Shown here: one piece after another, positions 11,838 through 23,265 of the stretch | Numbering within the stretch: the first letter of the stretch is position 1 | Layout of the letters: every line of letters begins with the position of its first letter | From: Rhododendron vialii | Lineage: Eukaryota > Streptophyta > Magnoliopsida > Ericales > Ericaceae | Assembly (NCBI RefSeq): GCF_030253575.1 | Contig: NC_080559.1 | Span: 11,525,501 to 11,589,500, forward strand | Direction: 5' to 3' | DNA: 64,000 nt | The notes under the pieces: model-generated | Databases searched by the model: none | What the model was told of the DNA's origin: nothing | Seen by the model: the letters and a program-made list of their open reading frames with translations, nothing else | Made by a program: the position numbers and the translations under genes

Positions 11838-12197
11838 GCGTTCTTTTGACCTTAACTTAAATTTTGAAAATTTTGTCTTTATTTGAATTTTTTTCGCATT
11901 TGTTAGTTTTGCGCTAAATTTTTTGGGTTATTGATTTGTCTCGACGAAAGGAATCGGAAAAGTAAAAAAAATTCACTTTTACCCAAGTATTTTGATAAAT
12001 AACCACTTTTTTTGCACTAAAAAGTGGTTATTTCTCAAAATACTTGTGTAAAAGTAAAGAAACTTTATTTTTTCGATTCCTCTCATCGAGACAAATCAAT
12101 TGCCGTCAAAAATTTGACATAAAATTAACAAATATGAAAAAAAATTCAAATAGGAACAAAATTTTCAAATTTAAGTTAAGGTCAAAAAAACGTTCTA
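11838..12197. mobile_element. Foldback MITE with long inverted repeats
   Basis: CGTTCTTTTGACCTTAACTT (from 11839) is mirrored by AAGTTAAGGTCAAAAAAACG (ending about 12193). Complementarity continues inward to a central stem around AACCACTTTT..AAAAGTGGTT (12001-12029), so nearly the whole element pairs with itself. The motif TTAGTTTTGCG..TCTCGACGA inside it recurs at 49085-49140 and, in part, at 59260-59290 and 23325-23370, which marks a dispersed family. Confidence 0.75.
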
Positions 12198-12661
12198 ATA
12201 TTTATTTAACTTTAGAATAACACAACGTAAATGTTTAAACTACATCAAATACTAGGAAACCGTGTTAATTAATTAAGTAATCAAACAAAGGACGGCACAA
12301 TCAAGTTTTCTAGGCGACACGTACATAGCATCATAGATATTAGCACCATAATTTTAGCCCAATATTGCTTCCTTGTCACCCTATTGGTTGGTATAAAAGG
12401 ACAATCAGAACTAAATAAATGTGGAAACTTTAAATGGGTTTGGGCTATTTGGGAGACAAAGAAAATAACTGCACCTATAAAATATAACACAACTTACCAG
12501 GCCATATGCACCCCAAATATACCCAACACAATGTATGCACATTTACTACTTTTTCAGTGATGAGAAAAGCTAAACCTATTTTGATCTACAAAGCATAAGT
12601 TTGACTGCTAAACAAAAGGATATGCCCTACCCAATTTTCATCGATTAGGGTTAGATATCTT

Positions 12662-13044
12662 TGTGGAAAATTTATGTCCATCTCACAACTAATTGACAAT
12701 GAGTTGAGAGATCTCAAATGTTATTAAGTGATCACCCATTCTACACCCAAGTAATGTGGGATTCCATTTCCTTAACATCTCCCCTCACGTGCAGCCGCGT
12801 TTGAGGTCTGTCACGTGTGGCCACTTTTGGGTCCTATCATCGTGCAGCCTTTTTGTTGGTCTGTCATCATGGGATGTGGATTGTTAATTTTTAAAATGTG
12901 GGGTGGAACGGGCCCCGCTCTGATACCATGTGGAAACTTTATGTCCATCTCACAACCAATCGGCAATGAGTGGAGAGGTCTCAGATTTTATTAAGTGATC
13001 ACCCATTCTACTCTAAAGCAATGTGGAACTCTATTTCCTTAACA
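12662..13044 (-). mobile_element. TRIM (terminal-repeat retrotransposon in miniature)
   Basis: Two 116-bp direct LTRs, 12662-12777 and 12929-13044, both run TGTGGAAA...TTCCTTAACA with few differences. On the minus strand the LTR at 12929 is followed without a gap by TGGTATCAGAGC (12917-12928), an exact initiator-Met tRNA primer-binding site. The other LTR is preceded by the polypurine tract GAGGGGAGA (12778-12786). The internal region is about 139 bp and non-coding. All parts a non-autonomous LTR element needs in cis are present within 383 bp. Flanking 5-mers do not match. Confidence 0.9.
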
Positions 13045-14080
13045 TATTTGTGGAGATTTCATTAAACCCATAGACTCTGGTTGCTTTGGGTCTACTAGTT
13101 AACAAACCATTCCCTCTGCAGACGGTTCCATTTATTATCCAAAAACTCTTTTTCAAAATCCAAACCAAACGAAGTTGTGATTTCACGGGTTAAACACAAA
13201 TATAAAGGCTTATTGTTAGATTTCAGTGTCAAAAGGGTATTTTCCTCATTTATTGTTTGTACATAACTTTGCATGTAATTAATAAAATGAGTCGTGACAT
13301 GACATCCACTGCAAGTCTATAAGAAAATTGGACTATAGTGACAAATTTTCTTGTGGCGACATAAACCTTGTCACATAAAAGGTTACCTTTAGAGAAAAAA
13401 GAGAAGGGCTGTCACAAAAATGTAAAAAAATATTGTAACGATATTGAAGTTGTCACTAAAAGCATATTTGTTTTGGCGGGAAAATACTACTGGTGTACAA
13501 TGCTTTTGCATAAGAAGTATATAGCGATTCCTCCCCATTTTCATAAATTTGAGTAATAAGAAGCTAAAAAAAATGCAAAAGTAATTTTTAGTTTAACCTA
13601 TCCTAGTTGTACCCATATCCTATTGTGTTTCTATTTTCTCGCGATTTACGTCATACGTACGTATTATCATACTTGTGTCTTGTACCAGTATCTATGCATT
13701 ATAGATAAGAGCCGCATATATATATCGCTTGAAATTTCAAGGCATTTTGACTCAATATATGAAGAATAAAATTCGACTAGACATTATGTAAGAGTTATAG
13801 CTAGAAATGGGTTTTACATATGTGAACTTTGTGGAATTATTATGAATTAATATTAACTAACATTAGAAGTCTTGAATAGTGATTACTGCAAGCATATATC
13901 AGCACACTTAACCACAAGAGAGACAATGGAAGGGCATAATGCCCTCACATGCATCAACTTTTGAGAAGCTTTTGAGTGGGTTTTTGAGTGTCTTATTTTT
14001 CTAATCCCCCTTCCACATTGGAAGTGAGAATACAGGAATGAAATAGTGGACATCCCTTTTAATAATAACCATCATGACCT

Positions 14081-14082
<2 letters not shown>
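13045..14082. other. Intergenic, no gene recognised
   Basis: AT-rich sequence. 13290-13480 has repeated GTGACAA/TTGTCAC phrases that could be a decayed MITE, but no ends were matched. Confidence 0.4.

Positions 14083-14121
<39 letters not shown>
14083..14121. repeat. (GA)n microsatellite
   Basis: About 19 GA units, uninterrupted. Confidence 0.95.
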
Positions 14122-14126
<5 letters not shown>

Positions 14127-14931
14127 GACTTCTTCGAAGTCCCCCAAAATTTGGCTGATTACCAGCTAATGATAACATTATTACTCACTGTAGCTTACTG
14201 CCAACTTAAGCTTTAAATTCCAACAATTGTTTTGGTGGTTAAGGTCGGGACGAACCAATAATCTATAAAGAGTAAGAGCGGGTTGAGGGTTTGAAGAAAA
14301 ACAAATACGAACCTTCGTTCCACAGCAAAGTGTTCACTTCTTTTTTGCCAGGATTAAGATTATAAAATTAATAAATGCAAAAAATAAGTTGAATAAAGAC
14401 CAAAAAGTAATTCGGCTTAATTTTTTATTAGGCCAAACCAGACTCTTATGGGATTGCTACTTATGGGGCTTTGCTCCGAGTTAATTAGGTACCGCTTTAG
14501 GACAATGGGATTCATCCATGAACTTAGTTGAGGTACACATAGGCCTGGACCTGGACGATTGAGTTAGAAAAAAAAATTGAACATTTTAATAGAAGTTGGA
14601 CAACCGACTCTCTCAACTTTAGCACCTAATCTTTGTCTTAAATTCATTTTTTGTTCAATAATTTTAGTTGCTGTTCAGCAAATTTATCTATGATTAGCAG
14701 AATAAAATTAATTTAAAGCCCATGCCTCTATTATAGAGAATCACTTTTCTCTTATTTAATCAAGAGTTCTCACAAATTGATTGACATTACTAAGATATGG
14801 TGGCCATAATATCTTTCCACTTACTCTTCTATTTTTTTAAATTTTGTTAGTTAAATTGTCTTATCCCAGTCTTAGCCCTAAGTAATCATTACCCCATTTA
14901 TATAATGGACAATAAGCAACACAATCCCAAT

Positions 14932-15057
14932 ATGCCGACTGATAGTCAAATGGTAGGCATCATGTACTCTATGCACTAGATCGTGGACTGGATTCTCGAT
15001 GTCTTAAATTACACTAGATTAAATTAGATGTCTTGTCCCGTAAAAAAAAAGAAGAAG
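14932..15057 (+). mobile_element. tRNA-derived SINE with 12-bp target duplication
   Basis: The head ATGCCGACTGATAGTCAAAT has a box-A-like TAGTCAAATGG (14944-14954), with a box-B-like GGACTGGATTC about 35 bp further. It ends TTGTCCCGT followed by nine A's and a GAAGAAG tail. CACAATCCCAAT flanks it exactly at 14920-14931 and 15058-15069. Size, promoter boxes, A tail and target duplication together make this a clean SINE insertion of a family unlike the Au-like copies. Confidence 0.85.
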
Positions 15058-15640
15058 CACAATCCCAATTTCATTTATAAAGATGGATGTCTGTTCTGAT
15101 ATTATTCGTTGCTAACATTTATAAAATCTTATCCTACCATTTGGGGAAAAAAAATCCCATTCATGAGAACATACTTTCAAAATTAGGTGCGTATTATTTA
15201 CCCTTAGCCTGTAAATATACAAGGCATAGAAATATTATAACAAGCACTTAAGTAAATAGATCCTGCGGAACAATTTAAAATAGCATTCGTAACCCCATGT
15301 TTAAGGTTTTTAGGAACGCACCTTTTTAATTTTTGGCTGTCGAGGTAAAATTTTTCTTTTGTAAACAAGTTTTTGTTGAGGAAGTTAAACTTTGGAAAAA
15401 TTAATTGCAAATAATTTCATTATTTCTGAACAATAGAGGATTCACGATGGATTATTACGCTTAAATCGCACCCACCTTTTAAGATACTTTAATGGGAAAA
15501 TTGTTAGGTGTTTTTGGGTACTGTACTGCTACGCGATACTTGAACACTAGTAGTACAATTTTTTGTGTCGCCCACTACTAAGTAATAGATGAACCTCGGA
15601 AGAATGTGTGGTAATCAATGGTGCTTTATGCACTTTATTT

Positions 15641-15800
15641 TTTGGGCAAATTACACAGACCTCCCCTGAGGTTTTTGACTACTACAGATTCCCCCCTCAT
15701 GTTTCAGAAATTACACTATCCTCCCTTGTGGGTTTACAACCGTACATCACACACCTCCTAGCCGTTATGTCCGTGAATCGTTATGAGTATCAGGGGAGAT
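15641..15800. repeat. One end of a DNA transposon
   Basis: GGGCAAATTACACAGACCTC followed by CCCCTGAGG and TTACACTATCCTCCC is the style of subterminal repeat found at the ends of plant Mutator/CACTA-type elements. No matching inverted end was found downstream, so this looks like a fragment. Confidence 0.4.
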
Positions 15801-15819
15801 TATTTGTGTTGGAAGGGCC

Positions 15820-16160
15820 CTGTTTGGTGGGCAAGAAATGGGCTGAACTTTTTGATTTTTGTGGAGCCTATTATGGATCCTACAAAGATGATTCAAATTG
15901 CAAGTTGTTTTTGAAATATTTTTTATGGGTTCCTAATAAAATTAATTCAATTTGATATCGGTAAGGAAAGTTTCAGAATTCGTAGAATTGTAGGGCGTCC
16001 TACGAACTCTGAAACTCTCCTTAACGATATCGGATTGTGCTAATTTTGTTCAAAAACTCATAAAAAAATTTAATTATAATTTATTGTTTGAATCATCTTC
16101 ATAAGAACCGTAATGAGGCTTGCAAAACGATAGTCCTTTTATCCCAATGGGCAGCTAAAA
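15820..16160. repeat. Foldback sequence with perfect core hairpin
   Basis: GATATCG (15954-15960) pairs with CGATATC (16025-16031), and the stem runs inward through AAGG..GTTTCAGA and outward through GATGATTCAAA (15889) against TTTGAATCATC (16088). The centre is near 15992. Arms degrade with distance, which is typical of a foldback MITE. Ends are uncertain. Confidence 0.6.
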
Positions 16161-16257
16161 TGGCAAGAAGGCTAATTTTTTTGTGGGGCCCTTACGGGTC
16201 CTACAAAAATGATTGAAACAAGTTATTTTTTATAGTACATTTCATAAACTGTCAACG

Positions 16258-16560
16258 GTGACGGCATCTGCAGCAGCTTCAGTCTTCAATCTACGGTGGG
16301 AACGAGCTCAAGTTGATGCGGTGGCTCCATCCAGGAGAGTCTGCTCTGTGTCCATACCTAACCATCCATACATGGCCACCCCAACCCCCTTTATGAGTGT
16401 GATCGACGGGGTCCGACTCCAGCGTCTTGGCTCCAGGCGGATTTTCTTTTTTTGTTTTGTTTTGTTTGGTGAATTTTATTTTTGTTTGTTATTTTTTGTA
16501 TTTTTGGCTCGATAATTTCCGTTTTATTGTACTGTGGTTTCCTTACATATTACATATGCA
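16258..16560 (+). repeat. Dispersed repeat, copy A
   Basis: The phrases GGCATCTGCA, CATCCAGGAGAGT, TGCTCTGTGTCCATAC, TGATCGACGG, TCCGACTCCA and TTATTGTACTGTG occur in the same order, inverted, at 61590-61875. The shared block holds a short reading frame around SRRVCSVSI in both. The element class is not clear; a retroelement leader or terminal region is likely. Confidence 0.6.
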
Positions 16561-17614
16561 GTTTATATTTGGTCGAATAATAGAACGTACAGTGATATTT
16601 CTTTTTCTGAAGACAAAAAGAGCACATCATTTTTTAATAGTAAAAAAACTAGTAATCTATAAGGCAACCATTATTCTTCAAACTAATCAAGTTATTATCA
16701 AAAAAAGGACAAGCAATCAACACTTGTCCTCATGGTAAGACTCTTCACTTAAAGAACCCTTAATCAGTGGGGGATACAGTAGAGATGTTAGGGTAGGATG
16801 AAAAAACTTTTTAACGGGCCTCTTCCTAGTAAAGTTTACGGAAGTCAATCTCAGTCATTCAATTTGGACAATCCAGATTAAAGACAAACTATGAATGGTA
16901 AGAATATATATTGCTGATAATAGTTTAAAAACTTATCTCAAATGTTGATTGTTGAAACGGATAGTTGGGATTACGCGAAGCCGTAAATAAGTTATTCTCT
17001 TGGGTAGGATATATTCATGTCATGTACAAGCGGTGGGGATTCAAAAGTTATAACTTTAACTTCAAAAATAATTTTACTCAATGATTTTTTTTTTTGTTAG
17101 TCAATGCATCATAAGTATTCAAGATGATTTTTTTTTCAAAATGGGAATTCCTAATTATGAAGAGACTACAAACTAAATAAGAAATCAAAAGTCTTAATTA
17201 AGGTTGGTGAACACAATATAATCAGTAGATTTAGCACTAAAACATAGTAACCAAAAGCATAATCTTACTTTAATCATGTAAAGACAGCAAAACCAATTAT
17301 CTTCTTAACCGAAAAAGAGAGAGGTGAGGTAATTTTGGGGACTGAAAGTAGTGAAACAATTGATATAGGGCGTTAGTGCAATTATCTATTATTTTTAAAG
17401 CTTATGAGACTAAAACATTCGGTGATGTTAATATTAAGGGCTGCGATTTTATAGGAGGAGAGATAAATGCATAATAAGTTTGTAGGGGTCAATGTGTTAG
17501 GGTCAAAAATTCAAGAAGAGCACAACCCGCTCGACCTTATCTGGATCCGCTACAAGTTACGTATCAAGGTTAGATATAACTTTCTATATGTAATTTCATT
17601 AACAAAAATGATAG
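16561..17614. other. Intergenic, no feature seen
   Basis: AT-rich, with short T-runs (17088-17100) and no recognisable gene or transposon end. Confidence 0.5.
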
Positions 17615-17996
17615 AGGTACAGAAATTTTGGGACCGAATCCGGACCGACGGCCGCCGGCGAGCCATCTCCGGCCACCGGACGGCCGATCCGAGCCGTCCA
17701 AAAATTCTAAAAAAAAAAACCGAGGGGCCCCACGCGGGAATCAACGTCATCCGAGGTGTGTAGGGTGCTTGATCGGAGCACCCCTTTTCGTATGTGTATA
17801 TGTATATACATATACACATACGAAAAGGGGTGCTCCGATCAAGCACCCTACACACCTCGGATGACGTTGATTCCCGCGTGGGGCCCCTCGGTTTTTTTTT
17901 TTAGAATTTTTGGACGGCTCGGATCGGCCGTCCGGTGGCCGGAGATGGCTCGCCGGCGGCCGTCGGTCCGGATTCGGTCCCAAAATTTCTGTACCT
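17615..17996. repeat. 382-bp perfect palindrome (inverted repeat without spacer)
   Basis: Every base from AGGTACAG (17615) pairs with its mirror to CTGTACCT (17996). The centre is between 17805 and 17806, inside a TATATG/CATATA run. The two 191-bp arms are identical, so the same 78-codon reading frame appears on both strands (17628-17864 and 17747-17983). It is not a gene. The arms are GC-rich (CCGACGGCCGCCGGCGAGCC) against AT-rich surroundings. A diverged single arm lies at 36880-37035 inside another transposon. This suggests a foldback/MITE-type element, though no clear target duplication flanks it. Confidence 0.9.
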
Positions 17997-18400
17997 GTAG
18001 TGTTACTCTTTGATTAATATGTTTTTTTCAAGAAAACAAATTGGTTCTTCGTTCCAATGGACATTGCATTTCCTTTCTCTTTTCTTTTATACCCCTTACT
18101 ATTATAGGTAAATAAAGAATAACTAATAATACGTGTTTCTGACAGTTAAAAATTTGTAAATGGGTAGTGAATAAATGTCTTCTTAATCCAAATAAAGAAT
18201 AACTAATAAGTTATTTCCGGTAGTGAATAAATTGTTGATGGATATGTGAGTGAAAAAGTTATTGATAAAAACCTTTTTATTAGTAAAAACGAGATAGTAA
18301 AATGCTGAATTTTTTTTATTTGTGGAAATGAAATAGTAAAATGAGTTAAATTTTTAGTGTTTTTTATTTTTTTGGTTAGTAGAAGGAAAGGGGGCCTAAT

Positions 18401-18777
18401 TAGAGTTGTGAAATCCGTTCCGTACCGGTGCTTAAACGGAACACAAACACTAGAGATCCGTTCCGGTTGAAATACCGGCTATTCCGGCCAATACCGGACG
18501 TACCGAACGATACCGGTCTGTTTCGGACATTTTTTGGTATTTCGGCCGGTACAAAATTACCTTCTCTCTCTCTCTTTTTTTTTTCTTTACATTTTGTTTA
18601 TGTTTATACTTAAAATTATGCAAAAATGGTAGATATATATTAAATATATATATATATATATATATAAAATATTAATTGTGGTAAATTCGGAACGGTACCG
18701 GGATACAGCCCGATACCGATACGTACCATTCCAGTAGTGAAAACGGTACGCTGGCCGATACGGTATTGCCTACTTTG
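18401..18777. mobile_element. Non-autonomous hAT element
   Basis: It is bounded by GGCCTAAT (18393-18400) and GGCCCAAT (18778-18785), an 8-bp target duplication with one mismatch. The ends TAGAGTTGTGAAATCCGT and CAAAGTAGGCAATACCGT (right end inverted) are weak inverted repeats. Inside, motifs such as TACCGG and CCGGTA repeat in both orientations, as in hAT subterminal regions. It includes a (TA)n run at 18643-18665. 377 bp, non-coding. Confidence 0.75.
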
Positions 18778-19387
18778 GGCCCAATGGTAAAAACAAAAGG
18801 CGAAATGCCTATGCCCCATGTTGAAAGGGAGAAATTTTTCGTGGGCACAAGCCACGTGGTGTTGAACACACATTTCGGTCGTCCAAACGTGTTTTGAATA
18901 GTCCAGATCTGTTTGGATTTGAGGATATGTTTTGATAATTTCACACTTAAAAATTACCCAAATAAATCTGGATCATCCAAAGTACATTTGGACGGTCGAG
19001 ATGATGTTCGCACCAATTGACCGTGCCCACCCGGCACTGAAAAACTTCTCGTTGAAAGGAGTTGTTAATTTACATGTCCTGTATACGAGATCTCTTCATT
19101 TACTGCATCGGACTCAGAGTTGTTGTGGTGGTCCTTTGCTTTTCCAACAAGGCTATCTCATCTCATAGGCCTAAACAGTCTACACTCTACTACCTAGTCC
19201 TAGTCAGGGACCTCTTCAATTCTGGTCTTGGAATATTGTAGTAGTAACTTTTGAGGTAAATGATTTTATACGCCGAAAATGATTTTGACAGTTCTCAAAT
19301 ATTGATAATCACTCTTCAATATTTGGAGATGAGAGATAGAGAGAGACACAGAGAACATGGAGGGAGAGGAAAAGAGAGAGAGTACGA

Positions 19388-20137
19388 GCTAGTTTGATAA
19401 GTTAAATTCAGTACTTAAAATTAAATCAATTAAGTAATAAGTGATTTAGTAAGTTTGATAACTACATTATACATTACTTAATAAATTAAGTACTATTTAA
19501 AATATAGGCTAAAAAGTTGAAAAAAAATAAGTAGCTTTGAGTTACTTAATTCTGGCTGAATTATTGTGTTCTTATATTTAATCACCATACCACCACAACC
19601 ATTCCCACCACCACCACTTCACCACCATCACCATCACCACCACCACCACTTCGCCGCCACTTCACCACCATTCTACCACCGCCACCACTCCCCTATCACT
19701 CCATCACCACCACCACCATTACCACACTGCCACCACCACTATCATACCGTCGCTGCTGCCACCACCATAATGCCACCATTGCACAACTATTACTCCATCG
19801 ACACCACTCATTGTCACAATTACACCATCACTCCGCTGCCGCCACCACCATTACACCACCACCACCACCACTCACTGCCACCATTACATCACCATCACTC
19901 CACCCACCACCACCGCCGCCGCCACCACTTCATCACCACCACCACAATCACCATTCCACCATTATTATAAGTACATTGTGACCATTAGTAAATTAAGAGA
20001 GAATCGGAACTAAAATTAATTTATCTTTTTTTAATTCAATACTTAATATGTTTATCAAACAGCTTTTTAACTTACAAAATTCAGCATTCAGTACTTAATT
20101 TTTCAGCATTCACTTTCAGTTTTATCAAATAGGCCTA
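19388..20137. mobile_element. Inverted-repeat element with internal (CAC)n
   Basis: The left end (CTAGTTTGATAAGTTAAATT) and the inverted right ends (CTATTTGATAAAACTGAAAG at 20110-20130, and CTGTTTGATAAACATATTAA at about 20043-20062) are related and AT-rich. Between them lies a CAC/CCA trinucleotide expansion. The element type is uncertain. The doubled right end suggests an internal duplication. Confidence 0.5.
19595..19965 (+). repeat. Imperfect (CAC)n trinucleotide array
   Basis: About 370 bp of CAC/CCA triplets with scattered substitutions. One frame reads as a His/Pro-rich 134-codon ORF (19566-19970). This is a by-product of the repeat and not evidence for a protein. Confidence 0.9.
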
Positions 20138-20381
20138 CCTCTGTTGATGAAGAGAGGCTAAGATGTTCTGTTGTATACGGCGTTGGAAAGAGTGTGAAAA
20201 TTGGGAAGTGGGAGTCAAAATGAGAAATAAACCTAGAAAAATATAAGTAATACTAAAATGTGTACATATATTTTGGAGAATCGGTGACGGGACAGGGAAC
20301 AAACGGAAAACGAATTTGTTATCCCCGCCTCCTACCTGATCTCCAAAATATTTATAAAAAAAATCGTCATATTCTCCCCAA

Positions 20382-20839
20382 TAGAGCTGGGCAACGGACA
20401 CGAAACACGATAACACGTCATGAACCGGACACGAAGTTAGTGGGTTAAGGTTGAACATTTCTGAAACGAAACACGAAAATGACACGACTTGAGAACACGA
20501 ATTCTAAATGGATTGGCTTCGGGTTGAACACGGGAGACACGAAATTGACACGATTAACACTGTTACTAATTTGTGTCACCCATTAACACGAACATATATA
20601 CATAATATATGGTATATCTGTAATTCTATATAGAGTTGGGCAACAGACACGATAACACGACACGAACCGGACACGAAGTTAACTGGTTAGGGTTGAGCAT
20701 TTCTGACACGAAACACGAAAATGACACGACTCGAGAAACACGAATTCTAAATGGGTTGGGTTCGGGTTGGGTGATTTGTGACATGAACCCGACTAATCCG
20801 ACACGAACACGACCCGATACGACCTGTTACCCAGGTCTA
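20382..20839. mobile_element. Non-autonomous hAT element with duplicated left half
   Basis: It is flanked by exact 8-bp repeats CTCCCCAA (20374-20381 and 20840-20847). The left end is TAGAGCTGGGCAACGGACAC and the right end, inverted, TAGACCTGGGTAACAGG. The left terminal sequence appears a second time inside (TAGAGTTGGGCAAC from 20632), followed by the same ACACGA-rich stretch. The first half has therefore been duplicated in tandem. Non-coding, 458 bp. Confidence 0.85.
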
Positions 20840-21401
20840 CTCCCCAATCTCCAAATAGATCTCCAAATTGCCGATTCATCCGAGCCCGAGATTAGATCGG
20901 ATACAGATAGGTCGGACTAAATAGCCATCCCTACAGGACATAACTCTCTCCCCCTCTCTCAGACGCACAGAAACGACATTTATTTCACAATCTGACTGTA
21001 AAGCCCAATAACCTGAAAGAACTTGCAGTCCAACTCACTGCTTCAGAAATCTCAGTATACTTTAGAATTCTTCTGAATCTATTTTTGCTAAGAAAGAGAT
21101 GAGGCTCAGAAACCTACAGTAACTTTTAATTTTTCTATTAAAACTGCAAAAGATTGGATTAAAGTAGGGTTAAGCTCTGACTCTCACACCACACACTTCA
21201 ATAACTACCCTAAATTCTGATTTTAAGTATTAAAGAAACTCAAATTTAGGGGAGAAAAAAATTGGGTGGTTTAAATAAAAAAATGAATTTGTTGTCAGGG
21301 TTCATAAGCCATCTTATTTGAAGGAATCTACAAACTTTGTTTATCATTTAGGAATAATGTTACTGTCTTGTAGAATTCACCCATGCCAGCATGATAAATC
21401 C

Positions 21402-21535
21402 TTTTTTTTTTGCCGGCGCCCCGCGATAGAATGTTAGTACGAAGGTATTAAGTTTAGATTAGTATACAGATCGACGCTATTCCATCTGTTCGAACTCCCA
21501 ACTTTACCGTTGGAAGTCAGCATGAGGGGTTAAGA
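21402..21535 (-). mobile_element. tRNA-derived SINE
   Basis: On the minus strand a box-B-like GGGAGTTCGAACAG (about 21484-21497) lies inside a short unit that ends CGGGGCGCCGGC followed by ten A's (T-run at 21402-21411). The head is near 21535. The box A is degenerate. The two flanking CAGCATGA phrases are not directly adjacent, so the target duplication is unproven. Confidence 0.5.
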
Positions 21536-23228
21536 GCAAGTCCATCCGTTGATACGAAAATAACATTGCCAAGGTCATTCTATGACTTGTTACTGTACAA
21601 AAAATAGCAATGTCGCTACAGCTATTTAGTAATTGCAAATTGAATGGCTTGGATGATGCGGCCGGTTTGGATATTGCCAAATTTAGCCCACGAATAGTAT
21701 TGTCAAAATTTGGCATTGAGATTTGTGAAAGGGTGGAGAGAGGGTTTTGCCAATCTTAACGTCAATGTTTGGTTTTGGCATGGGATTTGGCACGTGGATA
21801 CACTTGGTCTAAATGGGGAGCTTGGAAAATGATGTTGAATTGTACAAAATAATTGAAACTTTATGAAATCTGTAAAACTTGTACGCATAATTATGTTGTC
21901 GAATTGAAATTTATCACGGTACTCCAGTCAAATATCAATTGAGATATATTGCCACCTTCATGTTATTCCTTATATGATGCAAATTGAGACTCCCTACGGT
22001 CTCATTTGACAATTCAAAATTATTCATCTTATAGATCTCGATATTACTATCATATCCATTTAATTAAAAATTAAGTTGATTGAAGATTGCAGATTGATAT
22101 CTATTTAAATAAATCATATTTGTCCTCAAAGAAATAAACCATCTAATAATTCTCTCTGGAAATAAACATAATTCGACAATTAAATCCTTAAAAGATGTGT
22201 GATCAATTAATATTTTTTCTTTGTTGATGTATATATGGATGTCCTTGACATGATCGGTTTTGAATGCTCAAAGAAGACAATGGCAGTGGTGCTACGCCTA
22301 TCGCTCAACATATTAGTGTCCGTTTTGGTAATCAATGATTTGAATTTTAAAAAAACTTTTAAGAGTCATTTAAAATTCAGATCGTTCAAAATACCTTTAG
22401 ACGATAAAATTGAGAGTAATAGAAAGAGCAATGAATAATAAGCGGTGGACGTGGACTTTCTAGTCAACAAACAGTTGATGTTTGATTTTAACGTCTCATT
22501 TACGTAATTTTAAAGTGGGTAAAAAACAGGGGATAGCTTTTCGCCATACTGTTTACACTCTTTTTTGGTATATCTTTCACTGCCTATGTATTAGTCTTAT
22601 CATAAAAAATACAATAAAATAGAGTAGAAATTTTAAAGACCTTTCATTTTTATGTTGTGTTTGGATGAGTTTTTAAAAAAAAATTTATAAGAATAGTAGA
22701 AATAATAAGTGGAGAGAGATAGATAGAGAAATAATTGAAAGTAGCAGAAATCTTTTAAAAAAACTTTTCATAAAAAGTAAGACAAACAAGGCATATTAAT
22801 TTCTCCGGTCAACATTCAAACTTACATGAGAAACACTTTTTTACGGGTGTGCCATAAAAAAGAGTTTGCAGTGCTCAATCGCCAGCATTCAAAAGTGTTT
22901 TGGGCGATTCGGATTGAAAATCAAATTTGCGGCCAAAATTAAAAGGCGTATCTCAACCATTAATTGTCAAAATGAACGGAATAAGTTATTGACCGTTCCG
23001 TCGTGAATAAGTTTCTCTCGAACATACATAAGTATGTACGTATATGTACACTACTATGTGAGACTATTGTTCACTGCAGGAAAAATCGCCGGATTGAAAG
23101 GAGACAGACAGAGACAGAGAAGGTAAGGTTTGAACTGAACTTTCTTGCCCATGCTTTTCACTTTACTAGTCTTAAAATTCTGTCAATAATGAAAACCATT
23201 GTACAATCTGTCGCCAGTTAATTTGAAG

Positions 23229-23265
<37 letters not shown>

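Noticed and set aside
12657..13049. 5-bp target duplication for the TRIM at 12662
   Set aside because: The flanking pentamers ATCTT and TATTT do not match well enough, so the TRIM call rests on LTRs, primer-binding site and purine tract.
17628..17983. Identical 78-residue ORFs on both strands
   Set aside because: They are the two arms of the perfect palindrome read in opposite directions. There is no protein family match and no gene structure.
19566..19970. 134-residue His/Pro-rich ORF
   Set aside because: A translation of an imperfect CAC/CCA trinucleotide repeat inside a transposon-like element, with no start context or domain.
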